From GCA-003244245 sp036266995 (lineage in GTDB: Bacteria; Actinomycetota; Actinomycetes; Mycobacteriales; Pseudonocardiaceae), in contig DATAWX010000072.1 in the NCBI GenBank assembly GCA_036266995.1, forward strand, positions 1 through 50,723: 50,723 nucleotides of DNA. Reading direction: 5' to 3'. This document shows positions 17,827-27,954 of this stretch, piece after piece (position 1 is the stretch's first letter; every line of letters starts with the position of its first letter). The notes under the pieces were generated by a model. It searched no databases, was not told the origin of the DNA, and saw only the letters and a program-made list of their open reading frames with translations. Position numbers and translations under genes: made by a program.

Positions 17827-19320
17827 TTAGTGGTTGCGGGCCCCCAATGCTTTTGCGGCGGCTAAGGCGTCGACCAAGCCGGCGCCCTTGTCGAAGGATG
17901 TCTGGTACCGGCCCACCTGCTGGTACGGCGCGCCGTTGGAATAACGCAATGCGGTCGACTTCAACACCTGCTCGATCTCGGCGGGGGACGCGGCAGGATC
18001 GGCCTGGAACAGCAATGCCACGACCCCGACGATCTGCGGTGCAGCCATCGACGTGCCGCTGAGCACGTTGTAACTGCCCACGTCGAGAACTCCGGGGCCG
18101 TTCTGCGGCTTGAGGCCGGTGGAGCAGATCGGCAAGTAGACGCGGCAGGCACCGAGGATGTTCTGCCCCGGTGCTGAGATGTCTGGCCAGGTCGAGGGGT
18201 CGTTCTTCACACCACGCGAGGAGAAGGTGGACACCGGGCCACTACGGGTTCCGTTGCCTTGGTCGTTGTAGGAGGCCACCGAGATGATGCCGCCGGTCGG
18301 ATCCTGGGCCGGCGGATTGGTGAGGCTCTTCGAGCCGTCGCCGCCGTCATTGCCCGCGGCCCACACCATCACCACGCCTTCCTTGACGAGCTGGCGTTGC
18401 AGTTTGACGGTCGCCGAATTGGGATCGAACTTGCCCCCACCCTGCGGGCCATAAGAGTTGTTCACCACTCTGATGGGTGGGCATTGCGACGCCGGCACTG
18501 CGTCTCCGCACGGTTTGGCGTGGTGCTCCAGCACCCAGTTCAATGACGAATCCGCACTGACAATCACCACGGCCGCGCCGGTGGACAACGAGACGATCTT
18601 GGCGCCGGGCGCGGCGCCGGACACCGTGGTCCCGTCGCTGAGGGTGACGCTGCGGCCCGCGGCGATGCTGGACACGTGGGTGCCGTGGCCACCGAGCGAC
18701 AGGGTGTCAGTATCGACCCCGGTAGGCATGTCCTTGATGCAGTTGGTGTCGGTGTTGGACTCGTCCAGGCACGTGCTCTTCAACGCGCGGACAACCTTGC
18801 CGCCGGCGAACGCGGGGTGCGTGGGGTCGATCCCAGAGTCGATCACCGCGATGCTGATGCCGGTGCCGTCCAACGCTGCGCCGTTCGCACCGAACAGGGT
18901 TTGCCGGGCCTCCAGGCCTCGGGTCGCCACCAACGAGGTGGAGCGGGTGGTGACCTGCGGAGGCGCTGAGGGGGTGGCGTGCACCGCGATGGGCTGGTCA
19001 CCCTCGAGGTAGGTCACGCCTGGCTGGGTGCGGGCCGCTTCGACCTGTGGCTTGGTCGCCTGCGCGACCACCACCCCGATTTTGCGGAACGTGGTGATCC
19101 GCTGCATTCCGGTGGCAGCCACGGCCCGCTCGGCGTCCGCGAGCGTCGCGCCATGCACCATCACGGGCATGCGGCCCGACGTCGCCGAGAGCAACTGCCC
19201 CACTAACGACGGTGACATCGGGACAGGCGCCGGTTCCGCACTCGCCGGCATGGCAGCCAGCGTGCCCCCCGCGATCAGCCCGCTGACCAGCAGCCCGGTC
19301 AGCAAACCCCGTCGACTCAT
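17827..19320 (-). CDS. Secreted subtilisin-like serine protease (S8)
   Basis: The 497-residue preproprotein has a signal peptide with twin arginines (MSRRGLLTGLL...AMPASAEP), an I9-type pro-region and a subtilase domain. Catalytic residues are Asp161 in AVIDSGID, His212 in GGHGTHVSS and Ser424 in SGTSMAAP, with oxyanion Asn324 in AAGND. It is probably exported and self-activated. The frame extends upstream, but ATG 19320 follows AAGGGGAG and starts the signal peptide. No C-terminal anchor is seen, unlike mycosins. Confidence 0.92.
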   Translation of the reverse strand: MSRRGLLTGLLVSGLIAGGTLAAMPASAEPAPVPMSPSLVGQLLSATSGRMPVMVHGATLADAERAVAATGMQRITTFRKIGVVVAQATKPQVEAARTQPGVTYLEGDQPIAVHATPSAPPQVTTRSTSLVATRGLEARQTLFGANGAALDGTGISIAVIDSGIDPTHPAFAGGKVVRALKSTCLDESNTDTNCIKDMPTGVDTDTLSLGGHGTHVSSIAAGRSVTLSDGTTVSGAAPGAKIVSLSTGAAVVIVSADSSLNWVLEHHAKPCGDAVPASQCPPIRVVNNSYGPQGGGKFDPNSATVKLQRQLVKEGVVMVWAAGNDGGDGSKSLTNPPAQDPTGGIISVASYNDQGNGTRSGPVSTFSSRGVKNDPSTWPDISAPGQNILGACRVYLPICSTGLKPQNGPGVLDVGSYNVLSGTSMAAPQIVGVVALLFQADPAASPAEIEQVLKSTALRYSNGAPYQQVGRYQTSFDKGAGLVDALAAAKALGARNH

Positions 19321-19541
19321 GAGTTCTCCCCTTGTCTGGGCGCGTCGAGACGCACGGTGTGAGTGAACACGTAGCGCGCACAACCGTCAACGCTACGCAA
19401 TCATATGCCCGTCGCCTGATCGGCCTGCTATGAACCAGACGCCTGTGCGGGGGTTCGGTTGCGCTCAGCCCAGGTCGTCCCCGGGCTGAGCACCGGGTAG
19501 GAGAAACCAGTCAGCGGCGCGGTGACCGAACAGCCGCCGCG

Positions 19542-21671
19542 TCATAGTGCTTCTGAATTGCCCGGCGGATTGGCGTCCTGGAGCAAGGCATCAATTTGCT
19601 CCGGAGTGCCCGGAAGGCCATACCATGCCCCCTGGCCGGTGTCGCACCCCACTGCCCGGAAACGCTCACATTGGGCGAGGGTCTCAACACCCTCCGCGGT
19701 CACGGTCAGGTCCAACGCGTGCGCCAGATCGACCAGTGCCCGCACAATCCGCTGGTCCACGGTATTGCAGGGAGATTGCAGTGCCGCTGCGAACGAGCCC
19801 GCCAGCTTGAGCTCATGAAGAGATAACCGGCGCAGGTCTGGAAGGTTCCAATATCCATCGCCGAAGTCATCAAGGGCGATACGCACGCCCATGCCGTGCA
19901 GCTTCGTCAGTACCATAAGAGGGCCCGCGTCGTCGCCCATCAAAGACTGCTCGGTCAGCTCGAGTTGCAAACTGGAGGGGTCGAGCTGGTTGTCAGCGAG
20001 AACCTTCGTGACGTCGGCCACCAGGCTGGCCTCGTGCAGTTGCCGGGGCGCGAGGTTGACACTGACCAACGGCGCGGCAGCACCGAACGCGTCGCGCCAT
20101 GCTCTGGCCTGCTCACACGCCCGGGCCAGCACCCAATGCCCGAGCTGCACAATCGCCCCCGACTCCTCGGCGAGGCGGATGAACCGTTCCGGCCCGAGCA
20201 CGCCGAGAGTCGGGTGACGCCAGCGCACCAGCGCCTCGACCCCCCGTAGTCCACCCTCCTGAAGATCGACCAGCGGCTGGTAGGCAACGAAGAACTCGCC
20301 GCTTGCCACGGCGGCCAGCATCGTCGCGGACAACGTGAAACTAGCCACCTCGCTCGCATTGCGATTCTGGTCGAACATCGCGTAGCGAGCTTTACCGCCT
20401 GCTTTCGCCTGGTACATGGTGATGTCGGCGGCCTGGATGAGGTCAGCCGGATTAGTGTCGGCCACCGGACGCTCGACGACGCCGATGCTTGTTCGCACGG
20501 TCAGCGCGTGATCGCCGACCCGTACCGGTGCGGCCAGGGCGGAGAGGATCTTATCGGCCAGTACGGCCATGTCAGCTTCGCCGGCGGTGTCCTCAACGAT
20601 GATCAGGAATTCGTCCCCGCCCATCCGGGCTACCAGCTCCCCGGGACCGCAGCAACGGGTCAAGCGGGACGCGACAGCTTTCAGCAACTGATCGCCGACG
20701 TCATGGCCCAAGCTGTCGTTGACCACCTTGAACCCGTCGAGGTCCAGGAAGCACAGGCCAACGCGGCGCTGGTCAGCCGGCCCAGCGAATACCTCCTCCA
20801 GCCGTTCGGTGACCATCTGTCTGTTGGCCAGCGCGGTCAGCGGATCATGATAAGCCTGGTACTCCAACCTCTCTTGCAGGCGACGCCGTTCGGACACATC
20901 CTCCAGCAGCGCCACCTGGTAAGCGGGCTCCCCTACCTCATCACGGACCAGTGACACGGTCAGGTCAGTCCAGATCTCACCGCCGTCGCGACGGTTGAAC
21001 CGCTTCTCCATGCGGAAGTGGTCGCGCTCACCGCGAACCAGTTCCCCGTAGACCTCCCACACGCTGGCGGCGTCCTCTGGGTGGACCATCGAACTGACGT
21101 TGAGCGAAGTGAACTCGTCATGGGTGTAGCCGAACATCTGCTGCAGCGCAGGATTAGCGTCGGTGATGTTGCCTTTCAGGTCACCGATCCCGATTCCCAT
21201 CTTCGCCTCGGTGAACATCGCCCGGAACTTCGCCTCGCTGGCCGCCAGTGCCTGTTCGGCCTGCCGGCGTGCCCGTAGCCCTGCGCGATAGATCGCGTCC
21301 TGCTCATCGAGGCTGCGCTCGCGTAACGCACTGGCGTAACCGGCAGCCAGGCTGCCCACGAGCTGTGCAACCCGGCCGGTCACATCGACTCCTGGTGGAG
21401 CTGACGTCAGCACACCGGGCAACCACTCCGCGATCAGCGCAAGGCTCTCTCTGAGCGTCTCGGTACCGGTGAAATGCCCAGCGACCATGGCGACGCCGAC
21501 CTCTCGTCCCACCGACGGGTCGAACTCGACAGCCAGGAAACCCTCGACCAATTGGTAGGTGAGGTCGAGCAGATGCCGGGCCAGCACACGGCGTCCCATC
21601 GACACGTAGCTCGTGCCGACGATCGCCTCAGTCCAACGCTGGGCGAAGGCCTCGTACTCCTCGTGAGTCAT
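19542..21671 (-). CDS. PAS-GGDEF-EAL cyclic-di-GMP protein
   Basis: The 709-residue protein has an all-helical N-terminal sensor region, a coiled segment, a PAS domain (about 150-270), a GGDEF domain with intact MGGDEF and an EAL domain with intact EALVRW. Phosphodiesterase residues VN, LTE, DDFG, AEGVET and Q are present. The usual DDFGTGYSSL reads DDFGDGYWNL and the KID motif reads KLA, which may alter phosphodiesterase activity. So diguanylate cyclase activity looks likely and hydrolysis uncertain. ATG 21671 overlaps the stop of the upstream methyltransferase gene (ATGA). Confidence 0.92.
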   Translation of the reverse strand: MTHEEYEAFAQRWTEAIVGTSYVSMGRRVLARHLLDLTYQLVEGFLAVEFDPSVGREVGVAMVAGHFTGTETLRESLALIAEWLPGVLTSAPPGVDVTGRVAQLVGSLAAGYASALRERSLDEQDAIYRAGLRARRQAEQALAASEAKFRAMFTEAKMGIGIGDLKGNITDANPALQQMFGYTHDEFTSLNVSSMVHPEDAASVWEVYGELVRGERDHFRMEKRFNRRDGGEIWTDLTVSLVRDEVGEPAYQVALLEDVSERRRLQERLEYQAYHDPLTALANRQMVTERLEEVFAGPADQRRVGLCFLDLDGFKVVNDSLGHDVGDQLLKAVASRLTRCCGPGELVARMGGDEFLIIVEDTAGEADMAVLADKILSALAAPVRVGDHALTVRTSIGVVERPVADTNPADLIQAADITMYQAKAGGKARYAMFDQNRNASEVASFTLSATMLAAVASGEFFVAYQPLVDLQEGGLRGVEALVRWRHPTLGVLGPERFIRLAEESGAIVQLGHWVLARACEQARAWRDAFGAAAPLVSVNLAPRQLHEASLVADVTKVLADNQLDPSSLQLELTEQSLMGDDAGPLMVLTKLHGMGVRIALDDFGDGYWNLPDLRRLSLHELKLAGSFAAALQSPCNTVDQRIVRALVDLAHALDLTVTAEGVETLAQCERFRAVGCDTGQGAWYGLPGTPEQIDALLQDANPPGNSEAL

Positions 21672-22474
21672 CCGGATCGGCCTACCGCGGCGAAGCCGGT
21701 GAACCGCTCGGGATGGTCGTCGACGTCGGCCGGCGCATCCGGCCGCCACAGCGGCAGGAACACCACTCCCGGGGGCACCAGGTCGAACCCGTCGAGCATC
21801 GCCTCGACCTCGGGGCGCGAGCGCATGGTCAACGGTGCGCCGGCCCGCCGGTAGAGCTCGGTGTGCGAGCCGGCCTGATCGGGTCGGCCCTCGTGAGTAG
21901 CGTGCGACACGACGAGGTAGCTTCCGGGCGGCATCATCTTGCGGTACTGAGCAACGATGCCCGCCGGGTCCGCCTCATCGGGGACGAAATGCAGCATCGC
22001 CACCATGAGCACGCCGATCGGCTGGGTCGGGTCGAGCAACCGCCTGGCCCGTGGGTCGTCGAAGATCGCCGCTACGTCGCGCAGGTCCGCCTGGACGACG
22101 TCGGCGTGCTGATTACCGAACAGGATGGCCCGGCTGTGCGCGGCCGCCACAGGGTCGACGTCGACGTAGACCACTCGGGCCTCAGGAGCAACGGCCTGGG
22201 CGACCTCGTGCACATTTCCCTCGGTGGGGATGCCCGACCCGATGTCCAGAAATTGGGTAATACCCTGCCTGACGAGGTAGCGCACCGAGCGGCGCAGGAA
22301 CGCCCGGTTAGCCTGCATGATCAGGGGCAGTTCCGGCCACAGCGCCATGGCCTGACGCGCCATCTGCCGATCCACGGCGAAGTTGTGCGAACCGCCGAGG
22401 TAGTAGTCGTATACGCGGGCCGGACTGGGATGCTCGATGTCGACGTCATCCGACGCCCAGCTCGGCCGTTCCAT
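21668..22474 (-). CDS. S-adenosylmethionine-dependent methyltransferase (Methyltransf_19/DUF574)
   Basis: The 268-residue protein begins with the family's HPSPARVYDYYLGGSHNFAVDR segment (split here by family landmarks PSPARVYDYYLGG and NFAVDR) and has an SAM site FLDIGSGIPTEGN. Actinomycetes carry many paralogues of unknown substrate. It precedes and overlaps the GGDEF-EAL gene by 4 nt (ATGA), so the two are made together; a link between methylation and c-di-GMP signalling is inference. ATG 22474 follows AGGAGGG. Confidence 0.9.
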   Translation of the reverse strand: MERPSWASDDVDIEHPSPARVYDYYLGGSHNFAVDRQMARQAMALWPELPLIMQANRAFLRRSVRYLVRQGITQFLDIGSGIPTEGNVHEVAQAVAPEARVVYVDVDPVAAAHSRAILFGNQHADVVQADLRDVAAIFDDPRARRLLDPTQPIGVLMVAMLHFVPDEADPAGIVAQYRKMMPPGSYLVVSHATHEGRPDQAGSHTELYRRAGAPLTMRSRPEVEAMLDGFDLVPPGVVFLPLWRPDAPADVDDHPERFTGFAAVGRSG

Positions 22475-22627
22475 CGGTCACCCTCCTAGTGGTGTCGACG
22501 ATGGTGGGAGCCGGAAGCTACCGACCGCAGACACGGACTTACCCTCCGAGATCTCAATAACAGACAGGAAACACCTCATGCAAGGCCACAGACGAGGGCC
22601 GTTGGCCGTTTCCTTGATACTGGCTCC

Positions 22628-23515
22628 GTGGTGAACAACAGATGTACTCCTGAGGAAGATCGTGCAACGGTAGCTGGCGGACCGGTCAGCGAGCCGAAAA
22701 AGCGACGGGCGGCTGTCCTGGGTTCACCGATCCGGCATTCGCTGTCACCGACTCTGCACCGCGCTGCCTACACAGCGCTGGGCCTGACCAGTTGGTGCTA
22801 CGACGCAGTGGAATGCGACGAGGCCGCGCTGCCGGCCTTCGTGGGGCGGCTCGGTTCGGAGTGGGCCGGGCTATCGTTGACTATGCCACTGAAACGGGTC
22901 GCGTTGACCGTGGCCGATGAAGTCTCTGCGCTGGCCCACGCGGTCGGCGCGGCGAACACCCTGTTGTTCGGGCAGCGAGGTGCGCCGCGCCGGGCCGAGA
23001 ACACCGATGTAGCCGGCATCCTCGCCGCGCTGCGCGAAGCGGGCGTCGACCGGGTCAGCGCCGCGGTGGTCCTGGGAGCCGGCGGCACCGCCCAGGCGGC
23101 GCTTGCTGCGCTGCGTGAGCTGGGCGAGATCGCGCCGACCGTTCTGGTGCGGGACTCGTCCTCGACGACGGAGCTTCGCGCGGCCGCCGATCGGCTCGGG
23201 GTCACGCCGGTGATCTCCGGCGGCCTACTCGACGGTGCCATCCCCGAGGCTGAGGTCGTCATCTCCGCCCTGCCGCCTGGCGCTGCCGACGCACTGAGCC
23301 GCCAGCAGTGGGTGAGCAGGCCGGTGGTGCTCGACGTCGTATACACGCCGTGGCCCACCCCGCTGGCCGCGTCCGCGATCACCGCGGGCTGCCCGACCGT
23401 CAGCGGTCTCGCGGTGCTGCTGCACCAAGCCGTTGCCCAGTGCGAGCTGATGACTGGTCGCTCCGCGCCCACCGCCCACATGCGGGCCGCCCTGGAAGCC
23501 GCCGTCGCCCGATAA
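22628..23515 (+). CDS. aroE: Shikimate dehydrogenase
   Basis: AroE reduces 3-dehydroshikimate with NADPH in the chorismate pathway. The protein has the substrate-site motif GSPIRHSLSP, the catalytic-lysine segment SLTMPLK, NTD in AENTDVAG, and the nucleotide-binding GAGGTAQAA. The length is 295 residues from GTG 22628; GTG 22631 is equally possible. No ribosome site is obvious, so the transcript may be leaderless. Confidence 0.93.
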   Translation: MVNNRCTPEEDRATVAGGPVSEPKKRRAAVLGSPIRHSLSPTLHRAAYTALGLTSWCYDAVECDEAALPAFVGRLGSEWAGLSLTMPLKRVALTVADEVSALAHAVGAANTLLFGQRGAPRRAENTDVAGILAALREAGVDRVSAAVVLGAGGTAQAALAALRELGEIAPTVLVRDSSSTTELRAAADRLGVTPVISGGLLDGAIPEAEVVISALPPGAADALSRQQWVSRPVVLDVVYTPWPTPLAASAITAGCPTVSGLAVLLHQAVAQCELMTGRSAPTAHMRAALEAAVAR

Positions 23516-23584
23516 CGGCACCATCCCGCCTGCGCGACGTGTGATCAACTCGTGCGGGCCGCGTGCCGCCCCCACACTCGACCT

Positions 23585-25858
23585 ATGGTGACTCCAGCCT
23601 CGACGTACCGGTTACAGTTCGGCCGCTGCCTGACCTTCACCGATGCCGTTGCGGCAGTTCCCTACCTGGCGTCGCTGGGCGTCGGGTGGGTGTACACCTC
23701 GCCGCTGCTGACCGCGATGCCGGGGTCGGCGCACGGGTATGACGTGGCCGACCCGCGCCGGATATCTGAGGTGATCGGCGGCGAAGCCGGCCTGCGCGCC
23801 CTGGTAGCGGCCGTCCGCGGGCACGGGATGGCGCTGGTGGCGGATATCGTGCCCAACCATCTGGGAGTGGCGGATCCGCAGGCCAACCCCGCCTGGTGGG
23901 ATGTGCTGCGGCACGGGCCGTCGTCGCGCTTCGCTCGATGGTTCGACATCACCGGCTGGCCGCTGCGCCTGCCCGTCTTGGCCGACTCACCCGACGCGCT
24001 CGCCGACTTGCGGCTGGATGGTGACGTGCTCCGTTACTACGAGCACGCCTTTCCGGTGGCGCCGGGCACGGCGGGCGGCACTCCACAGCAGGTACACGAG
24101 GCGCAGCACTACCGGCTGGTCTCCTGGCGGGCGGACGTCGGTTACCGCCGCTTCTTCGCGGTCAGCGACCTCGCCGCGGTGCGGGTGGAGGACCCCGACG
24201 TGTTCGACGCCACCCACGGAGAGGTGCTGCGGTGGGTCGTCGAGGGCGAGGTCGACGGCCTGCGCGTCGACCACCCGGACGGTCTCACCGACCCTCTCGG
24301 CTACCTGCAGCGGCTTCGTGAGCGCGCTCCCGGCACCTGGATCGTGGTGGAGAAGATCCTCGAACCAAGCGAGCAACTGCCCGCGTCGTGGCCGGTAGCC
24401 GGCACTACCGGCTACGACGCGCTCGCCGAGGTCGATGGGGTGCTGGTCGACCCCGCCGGTGAAGCGACACTCACCGCCCTGGATACTGAGCTGACCGGGG
24501 TTCAGACCGACTGGGCGCAGTTGGTACACGATTGCAAATATGACGTGGCCACCGGCATGCTCGGCTCGGAGCTGCATCGCCTGGCCGCGCTGGCCCCCGC
24601 CCTTACCGACGTATCCGATGCGCTGGCCGAGGTACTGGCGTGTTTCCCGGTATACCGCTCATACCTGCCCGGTCATGGGGCCGAGCACCTGGATCAGGCG
24701 CTGGCAGCTGCCCGACATCGACGTCCCGATCTGGCCTTGACGCTGGCGGCGCTGGCACCGCGGCTGCGGGATCCGAGCGACGAGCTCGCGGTCCGGTTTC
24801 AGCAGACCTCCGGTGCGGTGATGGCCAAGGGGGTCGAGGACACCGCCTACTACCGCTGGACCCGACTCATCGCGCTCAATGAGGTAGGCGGGGATCCGGG
24901 CCGCTTCGGGCTCGACCTCGACGCCTTCCACGCCGCTGCGGCGCATCGGGAGGAACTCGCGCCGCAGGGTATGACCACACTGTCCACTCACGACACCAAG
25001 CGTTCCGCCGACGTACGAGCCCGGCTGGCGGTTCTCGCCGAGATGCCGGAGTGGTGGGCAGGCGCCGTCCGGGAGTTCACCAAGTTGGCGCAGGCGGCCG
25101 GTGCCGGCGTGCCCGACCCCGCGCTGGGACACCTGCTCTGGCAGACGCTGGTCGGTGCGTGGCCGCTGCCGCCCGATCGGCTGCACGCCTACCTCGAGAA
25201 GGCGATGCGCGAGGCGCGGACCCGCACCACCTGGACTGACCCGGATGCACCGTTCGAATCCGCCATGCATGCCGTCGCCGATGCCGCGCTGGATGACTCG
25301 GCGCTGTACACCGCGGTGGCCAGGGTGGCCGCCCGGATCATCCCGCCCGGTCGGTCGAACTCGCTGTCGGCGGCGGCTGTACAGCTAGCGATGCCGGGTG
25401 TGCCGGACACCTATCAGGGCAGCGAGCTGTGGGACCTATCACTGGTGGATCCGGACAACCGCCGGCCGGTGGACTTCACCGCACGCGCCGACCTGCTCAC
25501 GCGAATCGATCGCGGCTGGCTGCCCGACGTGGACGACTCGGGCGCGGCAAAGCTGCTCGTGGTATCCCGGATCCTGCGCGCGCGCCGTGACCATCCCGAA
25601 CGCTTCACCGGCTACACCCCATTGCGCGGTGCCGGTGCTGGCGCATCGCACGCCATCGTGTTCGCCCGCAACGGGGTCGTCGCGGTCGCCACCCGGCTAC
25701 CCGTCGGGTTGACCGACCGCGGCGGCTGGGGTGCGACCGCGCTGCCCCTGCCCCGCGGGTCCTGGACCGATGTGCTCACCGGTTTGTCGGCGCGCGGTGA
25801 CGTCGCGCTGGCCGAGCTGCTGGGCCGCTACCCCGTGGCCCTGCTGCTCGCCGACTGA
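23585..25858 (+). CDS. treY: Maltooligosyl trehalose synthase
   Basis: TreY isomerises the reducing end of maltodextrin into a trehalosyl unit (GH13). The 757-residue protein starts with VTPASTYRLQFG, typical of the family, and carries nucleophile Asp229 in GLRVDHPDG, acid/base Glu256 in VVEKILEP and STHDTKRS in the C-terminal half. The frame continues upstream, but ATG 23585 gives the family N-terminus. treZ follows after about 47 nt, so the two form the TreY-TreZ trehalose operon; treX is not seen in the window. Confidence 0.95.
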   Translation: MVTPASTYRLQFGRCLTFTDAVAAVPYLASLGVGWVYTSPLLTAMPGSAHGYDVADPRRISEVIGGEAGLRALVAAVRGHGMALVADIVPNHLGVADPQANPAWWDVLRHGPSSRFARWFDITGWPLRLPVLADSPDALADLRLDGDVLRYYEHAFPVAPGTAGGTPQQVHEAQHYRLVSWRADVGYRRFFAVSDLAAVRVEDPDVFDATHGEVLRWVVEGEVDGLRVDHPDGLTDPLGYLQRLRERAPGTWIVVEKILEPSEQLPASWPVAGTTGYDALAEVDGVLVDPAGEATLTALDTELTGVQTDWAQLVHDCKYDVATGMLGSELHRLAALAPALTDVSDALAEVLACFPVYRSYLPGHGAEHLDQALAAARHRRPDLALTLAALAPRLRDPSDELAVRFQQTSGAVMAKGVEDTAYYRWTRLIALNEVGGDPGRFGLDLDAFHAAAAHREELAPQGMTTLSTHDTKRSADVRARLAVLAEMPEWWAGAVREFTKLAQAAGAGVPDPALGHLLWQTLVGAWPLPPDRLHAYLEKAMREARTRTTWTDPDAPFESAMHAVADAALDDSALYTAVARVAARIIPPGRSNSLSAAAVQLAMPGVPDTYQGSELWDLSLVDPDNRRPVDFTARADLLTRIDRGWLPDVDDSGAAKLLVVSRILRARRDHPERFTGYTPLRGAGAGASHAIVFARNGVVAVATRLPVGLTDRGGWGATALPLPRGSWTDVLTGLSARGDVALAELLGRYPVALLLAD

Positions 25859-25905
25859 GTGCCATGGCCAGACGATGCCGCACAACCCTGACAAGATCGG
25901 TGACC

Positions 25906-27672
25906 ATGGACTTCACGGTGTGGGCACCGCAGCGGCAGCGGCTACGGATCATGGTCAACGGCGCCGAGCACGAGATGACCAAGACCGCCGGCGGCTGGTG
26001 GTGCGTGAACGTCGGCGACGCCGGATCAGGCAGCGACTACGCGTTCCGGCTGGACGAGGAGGACACCCCACTACCCGACCCCCGATCCCGGTGGCAACCC
26101 AACGGGGTGCACGCCGCGTCACGGGTCTATGACCACCGCGCCTTCGAATGGACCGATCAGCGCTGGACCGGCCGGGCGCTGGCGGGCAGCCTGCTCTACG
26201 AGCTGCACATCGGGACGTTCACCGCGGGGGGCACCTTCGACTCCGCTATCGAGCGCCTCGACTACCTCGCCGAGTTGGGCGTCGACCTGGTTGAGGTGAT
26301 GCCGGTCAACGCCGTCGACGGGCCTCGCAACTGGGGCTACGACGGGGTCGGTTGGTACGCCGTCACCGAGAACTATGGCGGGCCCGACGCGTTCAAGCGT
26401 TTCGTCGAAGCCTGCCATGGCCGCGGGCTGGGTGTGCTGCTCGACGTCGTGCACAACCACCTCGGCCCGTCCGGCGCCTACCTGGACCGCTTCGGCCCCT
26501 ACTTCGCGGGCAGCAACATCTGGGGCCCCACCCTCAACCTGGACGGCCCACACTCCGACGAGGTGCGCCGCTACGTCATCGATAACGCGCTGGAGTGGCT
26601 GCGCGACTACCACCTCGACGGGCTGCGGCTGGATGCCGTGCACGCCCTGCGCGACACCCGGGCCATTCACGTACTGGAGGAGCTCGCCGGTGAGGTGGAC
26701 ACCCTGGCCGCACACCTGCGACGGCCGCTGTCGCTGATCGCCGAGTCCGACCTCAACGATCCGCGGCTGGTCACCGCGAGGGTCGCCGGGGGCTACGGGC
26801 TGACCGCGCAGTGGGACGACGACATCCATCATTGCCTGCACGCCGCGCTGACCGGCGAACGGCAGGGCTACTACAGCGACTTCGGCGCCCTGGCCGACCT
26901 GGCCCGCACCCTTCGCGGCGCGTTCTTCCACGACGGGGGCTGGTCGAGCTTCCGCCAGCGCACCCACGGCCGCCCGGTGGACACTGCGCACCTACCCGGC
27001 TGGAAGTTCGTCACCTACCTGCAGAACCACGACCAGGTGGGCAACCGCGCTATCGGCGACCGAATCTCGGCCACCTTGTCCCCCGGCCTGCTCGCCTGCG
27101 GCGCGGCGCTGGTGCTGTGCTCCCCGTACACGCCGATGATCTTCATGGGGGAGGAGTGGGGCGCGGCCACCCCGTTCCAGTTCTTCTCGTTCATGCCCGA
27201 CGCGGGAGTACGTGAGGCCGTTCGCGGTGGCCGCTACGCCGAGTTCGCCCAGCACGGGTGGGACGAAACAGACGTTCCCGACCCGAACGACGAGCAGACC
27301 TTCTTGCGTTCCCGGCTCGACTGGTCCGAGCCCGGCACCGAACCGCACGCGACCCTGCTGGGCATCTACCGCCAGCTGATCGCGCTGCGCAAAGGGCGCC
27401 CGGAACTGTCCGACCCCTGGCTGTATGCCTTGGCCGTCGACGTCGATGAGGACGCCCGCACGCTGGTACTGCACCGCGGTGCGCTGCGGGTGGCGGTGAA
27501 TCTGAGCCCGCAGGGCGCCTCCATCGCGCTGCACGGCCAGCCCGCTGACGTACTGCTCGCGTCCGGGGAGGCCACCACAGCGCAGGACACCGTGCAGCTC
27601 GCCGGTGAGTCCTTCGCCGTCGTTCGCCTGGAGCTCAGCGAAAGATCTTGCGCAGCAACGCCAGCACGATGA
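25906..27672 (+). CDS. treZ: Malto-oligosyltrehalose trehalohydrolase
   Basis: TreZ releases trehalose from the TreY product. The protein (588 residues from ATG 25906) has an N-terminal CBM48-like domain (FTVWAPQRQRLRIMV), nucleophile Asp243 in GLRLDAVHAL, acid/base Glu280 in IAESDLND and QNHDQVGNR. GTG 25900 is an alternative start. Its last 38 nt overlap the convergent DUF3618 gene. Confidence 0.95.
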   Translation: MDFTVWAPQRQRLRIMVNGAEHEMTKTAGGWWCVNVGDAGSGSDYAFRLDEEDTPLPDPRSRWQPNGVHAASRVYDHRAFEWTDQRWTGRALAGSLLYELHIGTFTAGGTFDSAIERLDYLAELGVDLVEVMPVNAVDGPRNWGYDGVGWYAVTENYGGPDAFKRFVEACHGRGLGVLLDVVHNHLGPSGAYLDRFGPYFAGSNIWGPTLNLDGPHSDEVRRYVIDNALEWLRDYHLDGLRLDAVHALRDTRAIHVLEELAGEVDTLAAHLRRPLSLIAESDLNDPRLVTARVAGGYGLTAQWDDDIHHCLHAALTGERQGYYSDFGALADLARTLRGAFFHDGGWSSFRQRTHGRPVDTAHLPGWKFVTYLQNHDQVGNRAIGDRISATLSPGLLACGAALVLCSPYTPMIFMGEEWGAATPFQFFSFMPDAGVREAVRGGRYAEFAQHGWDETDVPDPNDEQTFLRSRLDWSEPGTEPHATLLGIYRQLIALRKGRPELSDPWLYALAVDVDEDARTLVLHRGALRVAVNLSPQGASIALHGQPADVLLASGEATTAQDTVQLAGESFAVVRLELSERSCAATPAR

Positions 27673-27856
27673 GCGCACCGAGGGCCATCAGGGAGTAGCG
27701 CACCGTCGGGTTGCCCATGGTCGCCTCGACCTGCTCCTTGCCGGCCTCGACCAGGCGCTTGGGATCCGCCCTCGTCCCGATCTCCTGCAGCGTCGCGGCC
27801 AGCGCATCGCGGGCCTGCTCGATGTCGCGTTCGATGGTGTCGGCGTCGCGGGCCAT
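27635..27856 (-). CDS. DUF3618 small membrane protein
   Basis: The 73-residue protein has the DUF3618 opening (RDADTIERDIEQARDALAATL) split into landmarks DTIERDIEQAR and ALAATLQEIG, then a single C-terminal membrane helix (YSLMALGALIVLALL) and a basic end. The family is probably a small inner-membrane stress protein; function unknown. ATG 27856 follows GCGAGGAGG. It overlaps the 3' end of treZ tail to tail. Confidence 0.85.
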   Translation of the reverse strand: MARDADTIERDIEQARDALAATLQEIGTRADPKRLVEAGKEQVEATMGNPTVRYSLMALGALIVLALLRKIFR

Positions 27857-27954
27857 AGAGTCCTCCTCGCGGGGGTGTGCGTGCGGCACACCGTAGCCAC
27901 GGTATGTCCAGGTGGCGAAACCACCCCACCCGCCGGGCGGTACCGTCCGGCGTC

